Below are positions 34,418-42,396 of a stretch of 64,000 nucleotides of DNA, one piece after another. The notes under the pieces were generated by a model that worked only from the letters and a program-made list of their open reading frames with translations, did not search any database and had not been told where the DNA came from. Source of the stretch: Paenalcaligenes hermetiae (lineage in GTDB: Bacteria > Pseudomonadota > Gammaproteobacteria > Burkholderiales > Burkholderiaceae_B); assembly GCF_039543645.1 (NCBI RefSeq), contig NZ_BAABKD010000008.1:124001-188000 (forward strand), in the 5' to 3' direction. A program made the translations under genes and the position numbers. Position 1 is the stretch's first letter. Each line of letters starts with the position of its first letter.

Positions 34418-35632
34418 ATGGAATCTTCCACGCCACAACCTCGCCCCCACACGGATGCCACATCCTGGGTTACTCGAGGCACCCCCGCTTACCAGCACGC
34501 CACGCTGGCTTTGTTCTTACTAGGCTTTGCTAGCTTCTCTTTGATTTACTGCGTGCAACCACTCTTGCCAGAGTTCACCACTAGCTTTGCTATTAGCCCA
34601 GCCAACAGTGCTTTGGCTTTGTCGCTTACCACGGGCTTTTTGGCTTTTTCTATTGTGCTATCCGGTGCTTTTTCTCAAGGCCTAGCACGCAAGCACCTAA
34701 TGTTTGGCTCCATGTTGATTGCGGCATTACTGAACATCGCTTGTGCATTTATTAGTAATTGGCCGCTGCTGCTTAGTATCCGCGCTATTGAGGGCTTTGT
34801 GCTGGGTGGGGTGCCAGCGATTGCCATGGCATGGATCGCCGAGGAAATCCACCCTGCCGACCTCAGCAAAAGCATGGGGGTCTATATTGCAGGTACCGCA
34901 TTTGGGGGCATGATAGGGCGAGTGGGCATGGGACTTGTTGTAGAACACTTTTCTTGGCACGTTGCCATGGCTGCATTAGGCGGGCTCTGCGTACTTGCCG
35001 CACTCGGCTTTATGTATTTATTGCCCGCCTCTAAACATTTTCGTCCACAACGTGGCAGCCCACTACAATTTCACTTGCATGCTTGGCGCCAACATTTAGC
35101 TAATCCCCGTTTACTTAATCTTTATGCGTTTGCTTTTCTGATTATGAGCGTCTTTGTGACGACTTTTAACTACGTCACATTCCGCTTATCCCAATCCCCC
35201 TTTGATTTAAGCCCGACTCAAATCAGCCTTATCTTTTTATGCTATAGCTTAGGCATTATGTCTTCGTCTTTAGCGGGTAACTTCAGCCAGCGCCTAGGTT
35301 CAAAAACAGCGGTGTTAATCAGCCTGGCGCTGATGCTCTTTGGTCTGATCACAACGCTATCCAACCAGCTTCTCTGGATTGTGGTGGGCATTGCGCTAAT
35401 GACTTTTGGCTTTTTTGTTGCCCATGCGCTAGCCAGCAGCTATGTGGGGCTCGAAGCCAAAAGCACCAAAGCCCACGCGACCTCGCTTTATTTGCTTTTT
35501 TATTATTTAGGCTCAAGCGTGACTGGTTCTGCTGGGGGGTGGTTTTGGCAGCACGGGGGCTGGAGCGCTGTCATTGCTTTATGCGGCACCGCTACCCTCG
35601 TAGCTATACTATTGATCCAAAAAAGACGTTAA
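34418..35632 (+). CDS. Major facilitator superfamily transporter (YnfM-like)
   Basis: A 404-residue protein with twelve predicted membrane helices. The start LFLLGFASFSLIYCVQPLLPEF, the loop FSQGLARKHLMFGSM (MFS motif A position) and IRAIEGFVLGGVPAIAMAWIAEE match the YnfM/AraJ-like drug and metabolite exporters. Substrate unknown. It is monocistronic, convergent with the Tmm gene. Confidence 0.88.
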   Translation: MESSTPQPRPHTDATSWVTRGTPAYQHATLALFLLGFASFSLIYCVQPLLPEFTTSFAISPANSALALSLTTGFLAFSIVLSGAFSQGLARKHLMFGSMLIAALLNIACAFISNWPLLLSIRAIEGFVLGGVPAIAMAWIAEEIHPADLSKSMGVYIAGTAFGGMIGRVGMGLVVEHFSWHVAMAALGGLCVLAALGFMYLLPASKHFRPQRGSPLQFHLHAWRQHLANPRLLNLYAFAFLIMSVFVTTFNYVTFRLSQSPFDLSPTQISLIFLCYSLGIMSSSLAGNFSQRLGSKTAVLISLALMLFGLITTLSNQLLWIVVGIALMTFGFFVAHALASSYVGLEAKSTKAHATSLYLLFYYLGSSVTGSAGGWFWQHGGWSAVIALCGTATLVAILLIQKRR

Positions 35633-35638
35633 AAGCAC

Positions 35639-35672
35639 AAAAAAACCCCAAGCGGCACCACACCGCTTGGGG
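35639..35672 (-). terminator. Terminator of the Tmm gene
   Basis: CCCCAAGCGG at 35646-35655 pairs with CCGCTTGGGG at 35663-35672, a ten-pair stem. The run of seven A at 35639-35645 becomes the U-tract on the minus strand. The plus strand has no T-run after it, so for the MFS gene it would be Rho-dependent or weak. Confidence 0.85.
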
Positions 35673-35690
35673 CTGAAAAACGCACAGTGA

Positions 35691-37088
35691 TTAGACGTCA
35701 GCGGTTTCCTCTACCTCGACAAACTTCAAAGACATAAAGCCCTCTAAGGAGTCATCTTTGATTTCTAACCATGGCTTAGGCAAACGCGCCGCCATGGTTC
35801 CCGTAATGGTAGAGCGATAGGACTTATCCCTAAAAGTCATAATGTTTTCTTTTTTATCTAATAACCACTGCTTTAAAAGCTCGGCCTGTTTTTCAATAGG
35901 GAAATCCGGGTAATCGGTAGGCTGCATTAAGTCACGAATATATTGTGCTTGAAAATCAATACACTCATTTGGACTGGATAACGCATCCTGACGATCACGC
36001 CACGCTTTAATATCCGCTGCACGTTCAGGCGCACTCGGTAATTGGATACGACCTAAAATCACGTCTCGTACATACCAAGCCTGCGCATCAAACATATTGA
36101 ATGTGAAATACTGATCTTGCATACCCAAATAAATCAACTGTGGGTTGCTTTGGAAAAACACCCCTTTATATAAATTATCTGGATATAAACAATTATTGGT
36201 TTGCAAGCGTAACTCGTCTGGCAAAAATGGGAAATGAAACTGATAGCCAGTACACATAATGACCGCATCAAACTGCTTGCTGCTACCGTCTTTAAAATAA
36301 GCCGTATTCCCATCCAAACGAGTTAATAGTGGGCGCTCCTCGATGCCTTCTGGCCATTCAAAACCCAAAGGCTCGCTACGGTAGCTAATCGTCACGGATT
36401 TCGCCCCGTATTTATGACACTGCGTTCCAATGTCCTCTGCAGAAAAACTTCCGCCCACTAGCAACACGTCTTGATCTGCAAACTCTAAGGCATCTCTAAA
36501 ATCATGTGCATGCAATACCCGACCAGGAAACTGCTCTAAGCCCTCGTAATAAGGCATATTAGGCGTAGAGAAATGCCCTGTTGCCACCACCACATAGTCG
36601 AACTCCTCTACCTCTTGTTCGCCTTTTTTGTGATTCATCACCGTAACAGTGAATTTTTTCGTCTCATCATCAAAGGTCACCCAACGAGCAGGACATTCAA
36701 AACGTATGTAATTAAAAATAGCGCGCTTATCAATACGCCCCATGATGTAATCTTTAAGTACCTCGCGCGGCGGATACGATGGGATAGGACGACCAAAATG
36801 CTCATCAAAAGAATAATCCGCAAACTCTAAACATTCTTTAGGTCCATTCGACCATAAGTAACGATACATACTGCCATGTACGGGCTCGCCATTACGATCC
36901 AGGCCGGTGCGCCATGTGTAATTCCACATGCCACCAATGTCATTTTGTTTCTCATAACAAACAATTTCTGGCAGATCTTTTACACCAGCGGCACGTGCGG
37001 CTTCAAAAGCACGCAATTGAGCTAAACCACTGGGACCCGCACCTAAAATCGCGATTCGTTTTTGTGTCAAAACACAACTCCTATTCAT
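35691..37088 (-). CDS. tmm: Flavin-containing monooxygenase, trimethylamine monooxygenase type
   Basis: Tmm oxidises trimethylamine to trimethylamine N-oxide using FAD and NADPH. This 465-residue protein has the FAD loop GAGPSG (residues 16-21), the FMO signature F-x-G-x3-H-x3-F as FPGRVLHAHDF (187-197) and the NADPH loop GGSFSAED (212-219). Segments such as GEPVHGSMYRYLWSNGPKE, ASYPPREVL-like PSYPPREVL and YLGMQDQYFTFNMFDAQAW are characteristic of bacterial Tmm rather than Baeyer-Villiger enzymes. It is a single gene with its own terminator, and no TMAO demethylase or methylamine genes are nearby. Substrate range is inferred. Confidence 0.85.
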   Translation of the reverse strand: MNRSCVLTQKRIAILGAGPSGLAQLRAFEAARAAGVKDLPEIVCYEKQNDIGGMWNYTWRTGLDRNGEPVHGSMYRYLWSNGPKECLEFADYSFDEHFGRPIPSYPPREVLKDYIMGRIDKRAIFNYIRFECPARWVTFDDETKKFTVTVMNHKKGEQEVEEFDYVVVATGHFSTPNMPYYEGLEQFPGRVLHAHDFRDALEFADQDVLLVGGSFSAEDIGTQCHKYGAKSVTISYRSEPLGFEWPEGIEERPLLTRLDGNTAYFKDGSSKQFDAVIMCTGYQFHFPFLPDELRLQTNNCLYPDNLYKGVFFQSNPQLIYLGMQDQYFTFNMFDAQAWYVRDVILGRIQLPSAPERAADIKAWRDRQDALSSPNECIDFQAQYIRDLMQPTDYPDFPIEKQAELLKQWLLDKKENIMTFRDKSYRSTITGTMAARLPKPWLEIKDDSLEGFMSLKFVEVEETADV

Positions 37089-37255
37089 TATTAATCATCA
37101 CAAAATGGCGTCGTTTCTGTTCCTTTCGTTTTCCTCATGGGTAATGAGGCAACGCCACCTAAAAAAAGCAAAAAATGCAAGCACTTTTGGTGCAAAAATG
37201 AAAAACACCACTCTACTACTATAACAAACATTTGTGTATGTTGCTTTTTAGGCAC

Positions 37256-37372
37256 AAAAATACCGGCTCTGAGGCCGGTAACAACGACTTAGCAGAAACA
37301 GGCTAAGCAATAATTCGCCTTAAGTGTATCGATTAACGTTAAATTCGTACGGGATTATTCACAATCTGTAAA
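37256..37372 (-). ncRNA. Candidate small RNA or leader upstream of tmm
   Basis: On the minus strand, TTTACA (37372-37367) and TACGAA (37349-37344) are 17 bases apart, a plausible promoter. The roughly 80-base product would contain a six-pair hairpin (CTTAGC 37288-37293 with GCTAAG 37302-37307). It would end with a seven-pair hairpin (TACCGGC 37261-37267, GCCGGTA 37274-37280) followed by five U. The end is about 170 bases before the tmm start on the same strand, so it could be an independent sRNA or a tmm attenuator. Confidence 0.35.
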
Positions 37373-37421
37373 AATGTAAGTAGTATGTTATTTACTGTCA
37401 TCAATCCTTATGGAGACGGCC

Positions 37422-37523
37422 ATGCTAATAGAATACACTTACTTACTGGAATTCCTGCCTATAGTATTTGTAGCAGGGGGCGCGACTTTACTAGCATTAA
37501 TTTATTTTACCGCCCTACGTTAA
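37422..37523 (+). CDS. Predicted 33-residue membrane miniprotein
   Basis: A short frame of 33 codons starts with ATG at 37422, preceded by TATGGAGAC (GGAG nine bases before). The product is a polar nine-residue head followed by one strongly hydrophobic helix (EFLPIVFVAGGATLLALIYF) and a short TALR tail, typical of single-pass inner-membrane miniproteins. No homologue is recognised. The good ribosome-binding site and placement in an otherwise empty gap support it. Confidence 0.5.
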   Translation: MLIEYTYLLEFLPIVFVAGGATLLALIYFTALR

Positions 37524-37567
37524 TCGCTTTTCATTTCCAGCCGGCATTGATTAAACATGCCTAATAT

Positions 37568-37699
37568 TTAGTCCTCGTCATGGGGCAAGGCTTTGTTTTT
37601 TTCAGAATCTTGTCGGCTTTCTGCCAGCATTTGCTTAAAGCCTTTAACAATTAAATACCCGGCGGCTAACGCCCCAAAAATAAATAAAGCAATACGCAT
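37568..37699 (-). CDS. Predicted 43-residue single-pass membrane protein
   Basis: A 43-codon frame with AAGGAAAGAG just before the ATG. The first 18 residues form one hydrophobic helix (RIALFIFGALAAGYLIV), followed by a basic KGFKQ stop-transfer and a charged cytoplasmic tail rich in Glu, Asp and Lys. Function unknown. It starts 68 bases after the PaaY/gamma-carbonic-anhydrase-like stop on the same strand and may be co-transcribed with that gene. Confidence 0.6.
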   Translation of the reverse strand: MRIALFIFGALAAGYLIVKGFKQMLAESRQDSEKNKALPHDED

Positions 37700-37767
37700 A
37701 CTCTTTCCTTTTAACTAGCTATGCATGCCATTGTACCTTGAGTCGACCTGCGTATTGCTTAGCCGCA

Positions 37768-38367
37768 TCAAGGACGGTAATAATCTGGATAAATCATATC
37801 CGGTGTTAAACGGGGGCGATTCGGCTCAACCTGACGCAAGGGCGTGACTTTTTCCATGGTGGCCAAGCTACGTTGGGCTAAACGCTGATACATATGCGTC
37901 CCCAGACGCTTATGATCGATTTCCGTATCCGTCAGCGTTTTAATAATTTTAGCAGGTGCACCAGCCACAAGACTTCGTTCAGGGATAAGCATCCCCTTTT
38001 TCACAAATGCCATGGCGCCAATAATACTGTCGGCTCCGACATCGGCTTGATCCATCACCACGGCATTCATACCCACCAGCACGTTTTTACCAATGGTACA
38101 GCCATGTAATACGGCACCATGCCCAATATGGCCATCTACCTCGACCACCGTGTCTTGCTCGGGCGTACCATGAATCACACAGGTGTCTTGAATATTCGAG
38201 CCCTCTTTCATGATGATACGCCCAAAATCACCCCGCAAACTGGCAAGCGGCCCAATATACACCCCTGGGCCAATAATCACATCACCAATTAAAACCGCCG
38301 TCGGGTGCACGAACGCTGTTTCGTGAACAACCGGCACAATCCCATCAATTGCATAAATATGATTCAT
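37768..38367 (-). CDS. Gamma-carbonic-anhydrase-like hexapeptide protein (PaaY/CaiE type)
   Basis: A 199-residue left-handed beta-helix protein built of hexapeptide repeats (AVLIGDVIIGPGVYIGPLAS and following coils). Metal-ligand histidines are visible in SNIQDTCVIHG and DGHIGHGAVLHGC. Length and the extended C-terminal helix (RLGTHMYQRLAQRSL) fit PaaY/CaiE better than shorter YrdA. PaaY hydrolyses dead-end CoA thioesters in phenylacetate breakdown, but no paa genes are nearby, so the role is open. The ATG at 38367 follows GGAGAC; a TTG overlapping that site is unlikely. Confidence 0.82.
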   Translation of the reverse strand: MNHIYAIDGIVPVVHETAFVHPTAVLIGDVIIGPGVYIGPLASLRGDFGRIIMKEGSNIQDTCVIHGTPEQDTVVEVDGHIGHGAVLHGCTIGKNVLVGMNAVVMDQADVGADSIIGAMAFVKKGMLIPERSLVAGAPAKIIKTLTDTEIDHKRLGTHMYQRLAQRSLATMEKVTPLRQVEPNRPRLTPDMIYPDYYRP

Positions 38368-38422
38368 TTTTGTCTCCAATAAGAATACTTATCATAAATC
38401 AAACCAGACCAAAGATCTGCTC

Positions 38423-39856
38423 TTAGGATTCGTTTTCCTCTGGGTTTGATACAGGCTCTACAATTAAACTAAGACGCTCATTTTCAAAATCTAGATGGGA
38501 GGGCTCCATGGTGGGAAGCGTTTTTGTGACCCGAGTAGAAAGCTGATTAAAGCGCTCGACTTTGCCATACAACCCCTGTTGCCCAGCCAAAGCTGTAACC
38601 GTGCTGTTATAGTGACGGCTTACCGTCTGTAAGGTATTACCCAGCTTGGCTAAGCGTTCAGCGACTACGCACACCTGATTATAAATATCGCCAGCACGCT
38701 CACTGATTTCACGCGCTTGGGCATGGCTGCGCTCTAACATCCATAAATTGGATACGGTTCGTAAAATAGGAATCAGAGTGGTATGGGATACCAACACCAC
38801 CCCTTTTTTATAACCATATTCAAATAAATCTTTATTGTGTTTTAATGCCTCAATATAAGCGGGCTCGATAGGCATGAACATCAACACAAAATTTGGGCTA
38901 CGCACACCAATTAAATTGGAATAATCCTTGCTAGCCAAATCATCAATATGGCGTCGCACCGCTTGAATGTGCTCGGCAAGCGCTAGCTGATACTGCTCTG
39001 GGCTAGACGCCGCAACCATTCGGTCATACGCATTTAGCGTGACTTTACTATCAATAATAATATGCTTATTGTCAGGCAAATGAATCACATAATCCGTCTG
39101 CTTATATTTGCCCTCTTGATCCTTAAAGCCTTTTTGTACAGAAAAGTGCGCCTCTTCCACAAGACCGCTCATTTCCAGCGTCCGTCGTAATTGGGCCTCG
39201 CCCCAAGCACCACGTTGTTGGGCATCCCCTTTTAGAGCTGCAGCCAAATTATTGGCTTCGGTGCTCATCTGCAACCCCACGTCTAAAATTTTACGAATTT
39301 CCGCATATAAATGCGTTTGCCCCTGTAATGACGCATCGTGGACTTCGTTTAAGCGCTTCTGAAAACCCTCGATTTGCTCTCTAAAGGGTTTTAATAACTG
39401 ATCCAGATTCATTTGACTGGCTTGATGAAAACGCTGATTTTTTTCCGCAAAAATCTTATTTGCAAGATTTTCAAATTCCTGGCGTAGCGTACTTTTAGCC
39501 AGCTCTAATTGCTCGATTTGCGCCTGAAAATGTTTTTCTTTTTCTGCTAAGGTGGCTTTTAACGTGCTCTCTGAGCTCAGCACCTGCTGATATTGCTGCT
39601 GCAATGCTTGCCATTGCTGTCGCCAGCTTTGGGCTTCGTCACGCTGCACATCAAAATCATCTTGCCAACGCTGCACCTGTTGTTGCAAGGCTAACAACTG
39701 CTCTTGCTGACGGCTTAGGGTCAGCGCTTTTTCGTGTTGCTGTAATACATAAAGCCGCTCTTTGCGTTTAAACACAAAGGCGGCTATGCCATAACCCAAT
39801 ACGACTGCGATGGCTGCGACCGCAGCCACCACACCCCCACTCCACTCTACGATCAT
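38423..39856 (-). CDS. rmuC: DNA recombination protein RmuC
   Basis: A 477-residue protein with an N-terminal membrane helix, a long Gln/Glu-rich coiled coil (about 30-160) and the RmuC nuclease-like domain. Domain blocks: GDAQQRGAWGEAQLRRTLE, QTDYVIHLPDNKHIIIDSKV, YSNLIGVRSPNFVLMFMPIEPAY and LVSHTTLIPILRTV. RmuC limits inversions at short inverted repeats. The ATG at 39856 is preceded by AGAGG; a TTG six codons earlier is less likely. Confidence 0.93.
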   Translation of the reverse strand: MIVEWSGGVVAAVAAIAVVLGYGIAAFVFKRKERLYVLQQHEKALTLSRQQEQLLALQQQVQRWQDDFDVQRDEAQSWRQQWQALQQQYQQVLSSESTLKATLAEKEKHFQAQIEQLELAKSTLRQEFENLANKIFAEKNQRFHQASQMNLDQLLKPFREQIEGFQKRLNEVHDASLQGQTHLYAEIRKILDVGLQMSTEANNLAAALKGDAQQRGAWGEAQLRRTLEMSGLVEEAHFSVQKGFKDQEGKYKQTDYVIHLPDNKHIIIDSKVTLNAYDRMVAASSPEQYQLALAEHIQAVRRHIDDLASKDYSNLIGVRSPNFVLMFMPIEPAYIEALKHNKDLFEYGYKKGVVLVSHTTLIPILRTVSNLWMLERSHAQAREISERAGDIYNQVCVVAERLAKLGNTLQTVSRHYNSTVTALAGQQGLYGKVERFNQLSTRVTKTLPTMEPSHLDFENERLSLIVEPVSNPEENES

Positions 39857-39939
39857 GTCGTCAACCTCTTTCAAAACCTACCATCGCTGATGGTTATCTG
39901 AGTGTTTGATTTTAGCGGTTTGGGGGGTAAGCAGCGAGT

Positions 39940-40200
39940 TTATTTATAGGTGTAGTAATAGTTATACGAAGCCCCATACCCCAACCGGAATCGGCGCACA
40001 CCATTAAACACAACCCCTTTTAATGGCTCGGCTACCCCAGCAGTGCGTAAACGCGCCACTGCATCCTGGACCTCTCGTACGGTGCTTTGTTCGGCACGTA
40101 CCACCATAAACGCTGCGTCTACATAAGGCATGATCGCTAAGGTATCAGCAACCGGCAACAAGGGCGCGGTATCAATCACAACCTGATCGTATTGCGCTTC
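39940..40200 (-). pseudogene. Wzc-type polysaccharide tyrosine autokinase, C-terminal remnant
   Basis: Only the last 87 or so codons remain. The fragment opens with the BY-kinase Walker B block QYDQVVIDTAPLLPVADT, continues VDAAFMVVRAEQSTVREV and ends with the tyrosine cluster GASYNYYYTYK that such kinases phosphorylate. The upstream part (membrane domain, Walker A) is missing: the frame runs into the end of an IS3-like element at 40201, and no matching sequence appears on the far side of the IS. The loss therefore involved a deletion or rearrangement. It cannot work as a kinase, but it marks the original edge of the polysaccharide locus. Confidence 0.85.
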
Positions 40201-40258
40201 GGTAATCCCCCACTAAACCACAGTGTTTTAAAGTAGAATTTCTCGAAAAGGAAATTCG

Positions 40259-41046
40259 ATGAAAAAATTCTGTTACACCGATAGCCAAATCATAGCTATT
40301 GTGGAACAAGCTGAAGCCGGTAGGCCGATTCCAAAGCTGTGCCGTGAGCACGGCATGAGCAATGCGACATTTTATAAGTGGCGTGCGAAAAAAAATGGCG
40401 CAACGTGCTGTACAGCACTACAACGTGTGCATTCGTCTGGCCTGTACGGTATTTAGTATTAGCCAGAGCAGGCTCAAAAAAATGACGTGATAGCGGATTG
40501 GTTAATTCGATTAACGACAGCTCAGCGCAACAGGGGCTTCGGTTTATGCTACGCCTATCTATGTAATATCAAAGTATTTGCATACAATCAAAAACGGGTG
40601 TATCGAATTTATCGGCAACTCGAACTCAATTTGCGCATCAAACCGAAAAAGCGTTTAGTCCGTGAGCGTCCTGAGCCCTTGAGTACTGTTACAGACATTA
40701 ACCAATGTCTTGTCGATGAATTTTATGTATGACCAGCTCGCGAATGGCCGGGGTATGCAGGTAAAGCACACCTTGAGTGGACAGCTCAACGGCAAATCAC
40801 GTTAATCCATATTTAACCAGGAAACCCACAACAAAATACCTACGTCGAGCGCTATAATCGAACGATTCATTATGATTGATTAGCTCAACACCTCTTCGAA
40901 AACCTAGAGGAAGTACAGCAAGAAGCTACTGCTTGGCTCTGGACATACAATCATGAACGTTCCAATATGGCAATAGGCATGCATCACCCCTAAACAAAAA
41001 TTACAGCAACATCTTACTTATTCTACTATGAAGTGCTGTCAAAAGT
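40259..41046 (+). pseudogene. IS3-family transposase (orfA/orfB), inactivated
   Basis: orfA starts MKKFCYTDSQIIAIVEQAEA with the HTH block CREHGMSNATFYKWRAK, then breaks after about 47 residues. Pieces of orfB follow in changing frames: IADWLIRLTTAQRNRGFGLCYAYL and KRVYRIYRQLELNLRIKPKKRL (40487-40732). After an internal deletion removing much of the DDE core come PGNPQQNTYVERYNRT and EATAWLWTYNHERSNMA, and finally TPKQKLQQHL. Several in-frame stops, at least two frameshifts and the missing core make it non-functional. Confidence 0.85.
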
Positions 41047-41055
41047 GGGGGGGGG
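41047..41055 (+). repeat. Nine-G homopolymer upstream of the sugar transferase
   Basis: Nine consecutive G residues lie at the right end of the IS remnant, 72-80 bases before the ATG of the sugar transferase. The corresponding tract at the left IS end has five C, so the run has expanded. Tracts of this length can slip during replication. Confidence 0.75.
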
Positions 41056-41126
41056 ATTACCACAGATTAGCCTGCTATAATTTGCCCCACCAAAACAAAA
41101 AACCATAACTAAGACGCTATTACGAC

Positions 41127-42392
41127 ATGTTACCAATCCGACGGTTTAATAAAATCCACGAACAAGTTTTACTTTCCCAAACATTTTCTTTTATTAGCGG
41201 CTGGTTGATTGTTGCTTTAATGCCACTGCTAGTCTTACAACAAATGGGAAGGACAGATACAGGCACAATGCATGCCTTCTATATTAGCTGTTTGGCTTTT
41301 ATTCTAACTAACTATGGGGTCAAACATTTATTACAAGCTTATCCTGGTGGAAAGTCATTAATACTTTTAACCACCCAGGTATTCTCTAGCTATGCCCTCA
41401 TATTTTTTATTTTTCTATTCTTAAGATTTGAATTTTCAAGGTTATTTTTTATTACAAGTGGTGCATTAGCTTTTGTATGGTTTTTTATAGAATATAAAAT
41501 ATTTATTGCATACAAAAGCACAAAACTCGCTGTTATAAACAAGGGTTTCTCAAAAGAAATTCTTAATTTAAAAAACCTAAAAGGAGTTAGGATTAATGTA
41601 CTCCACAACTTAAATCTTAACGATAAGCGTTACGATGGTATTGTGGCTGACTTTAATACCTTAACCCCTGACGAAGAGCGCTTTCTAACACGTTGCGCTC
41701 TAAAAAGCATCCCTGTTTATAATGCAAAAAACATTTACGAGTCTATCAGTGGGCGCGTTCGCATTAACCATATGTCGGAAAACAATATCGGAGCATTACT
41801 GCCCTCTCCTGCCTTAGAGCGAATAAAAAGCTTAATGGACTGTGCTTTTATCATCATCACAGCCCCCATCGTAATACCGCTGTGTTTAATAACAGCTTTA
41901 GCAATTCGCTTAGAAAGCCCAGGTCCTGTTATTTATACACAAACCCGTATTGGAAAGGGCAACCAACCTTTTACTATTTATAAATTTCGCAGTATGCGAT
42001 TTGATGTTGATGCTCCCCAACAGTTTGCTGGCGAGGCGGACCCACGCATTACACGCATAGGAAAATTTATACGTAAAACTCGTATAGACGAGCTGCCCCA
42101 GTTTTTTAATATTCTTAAGGGGGATATGAGCTTGATTGGCCCCCGCCCCGAACAACCTGATTTCGTCAAAGAGTTTGATGAAAAAATTCCTTTTTATAGT
42201 TATAGACATGTAGTAAAGCCAGGTATCACAGGCTGGGCCCAAGTTCGTCAGGGTTACGCTGCAGATGTAAACGAAACCCAAGTAAAAATAGAACACGATT
42301 TTTACTACATCAAAAACTACTCATTACAGCTTGATATATTCATCATTCTGCTCACTATCAGAACCGTGCTTACAGGTTTTGGTGCTAGGTAA
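41127..42392 (+). CDS. Polyprenyl-phosphate sugar-1-phosphate transferase (WcaJ/WbaP-like)
   Basis: This 421-residue membrane enzyme starts polysaccharide repeat assembly by moving a sugar-1-phosphate onto undecaprenyl phosphate. Four N-terminal helices (about 15-150), a CoA-binding-like cytosolic region and the catalytic bacterial sugar transferase domain (about 228-421) are visible. Domain motifs: SPGPVIYTQTRIGKGNQPFTIYKFRSM (in parts), RKTRIDELPQFFNILKGDMS, IGPRPEQP and PGITGWAQV. The sugar is unknown; the neighbouring galE is compatible with galactose or GalNAc. It is the only plus-strand gene of the polysaccharide locus in view. Confidence 0.9.
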   Translation: MLPIRRFNKIHEQVLLSQTFSFISGWLIVALMPLLVLQQMGRTDTGTMHAFYISCLAFILTNYGVKHLLQAYPGGKSLILLTTQVFSSYALIFFIFLFLRFEFSRLFFITSGALAFVWFFIEYKIFIAYKSTKLAVINKGFSKEILNLKNLKGVRINVLHNLNLNDKRYDGIVADFNTLTPDEERFLTRCALKSIPVYNAKNIYESISGRVRINHMSENNIGALLPSPALERIKSLMDCAFIIITAPIVIPLCLITALAIRLESPGPVIYTQTRIGKGNQPFTIYKFRSMRFDVDAPQQFAGEADPRITRIGKFIRKTRIDELPQFFNILKGDMSLIGPRPEQPDFVKEFDEKIPFYSYRHVVKPGITGWAQVRQGYAADVNETQVKIEHDFYYIKNYSLQLDIFIILLTIRTVLTGFGAR

Positions 42393-42396
42393 GCAG

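Larger units (their letters stand above)
40201..41061 (+). mobile_element. Decayed IS3-family element
   Basis: The element begins GGTAATCC at 40201 and ends with the inverted copy GGATTACC at 41054-41061. Inside are a leader with AAAGGAAATTC-type spacing, a partial orfA and broken orfB sections. At 861 bp it is shorter than a normal IS3 member (about 1.2 kb) because internal parts are lost. The bases flanking the ends (TTC and ACA) do not form a target duplication. Confidence 0.8.

Noticed and set aside
35691..37088. Baeyer-Villiger monooxygenase
   Set aside because: The FMO-type F-x-G-x3-H-x3-F motif and long Tmm-specific blocks fit trimethylamine monooxygenase better; the BVMO signature ending in W-P/D was not found.
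40198..41064. Target-site duplication around the first IS remnant
   Set aside because: The flanking triplets TTC and ACA do not match, and one flank is a truncated gene absent on the other side, so the original insertion junction is lost.
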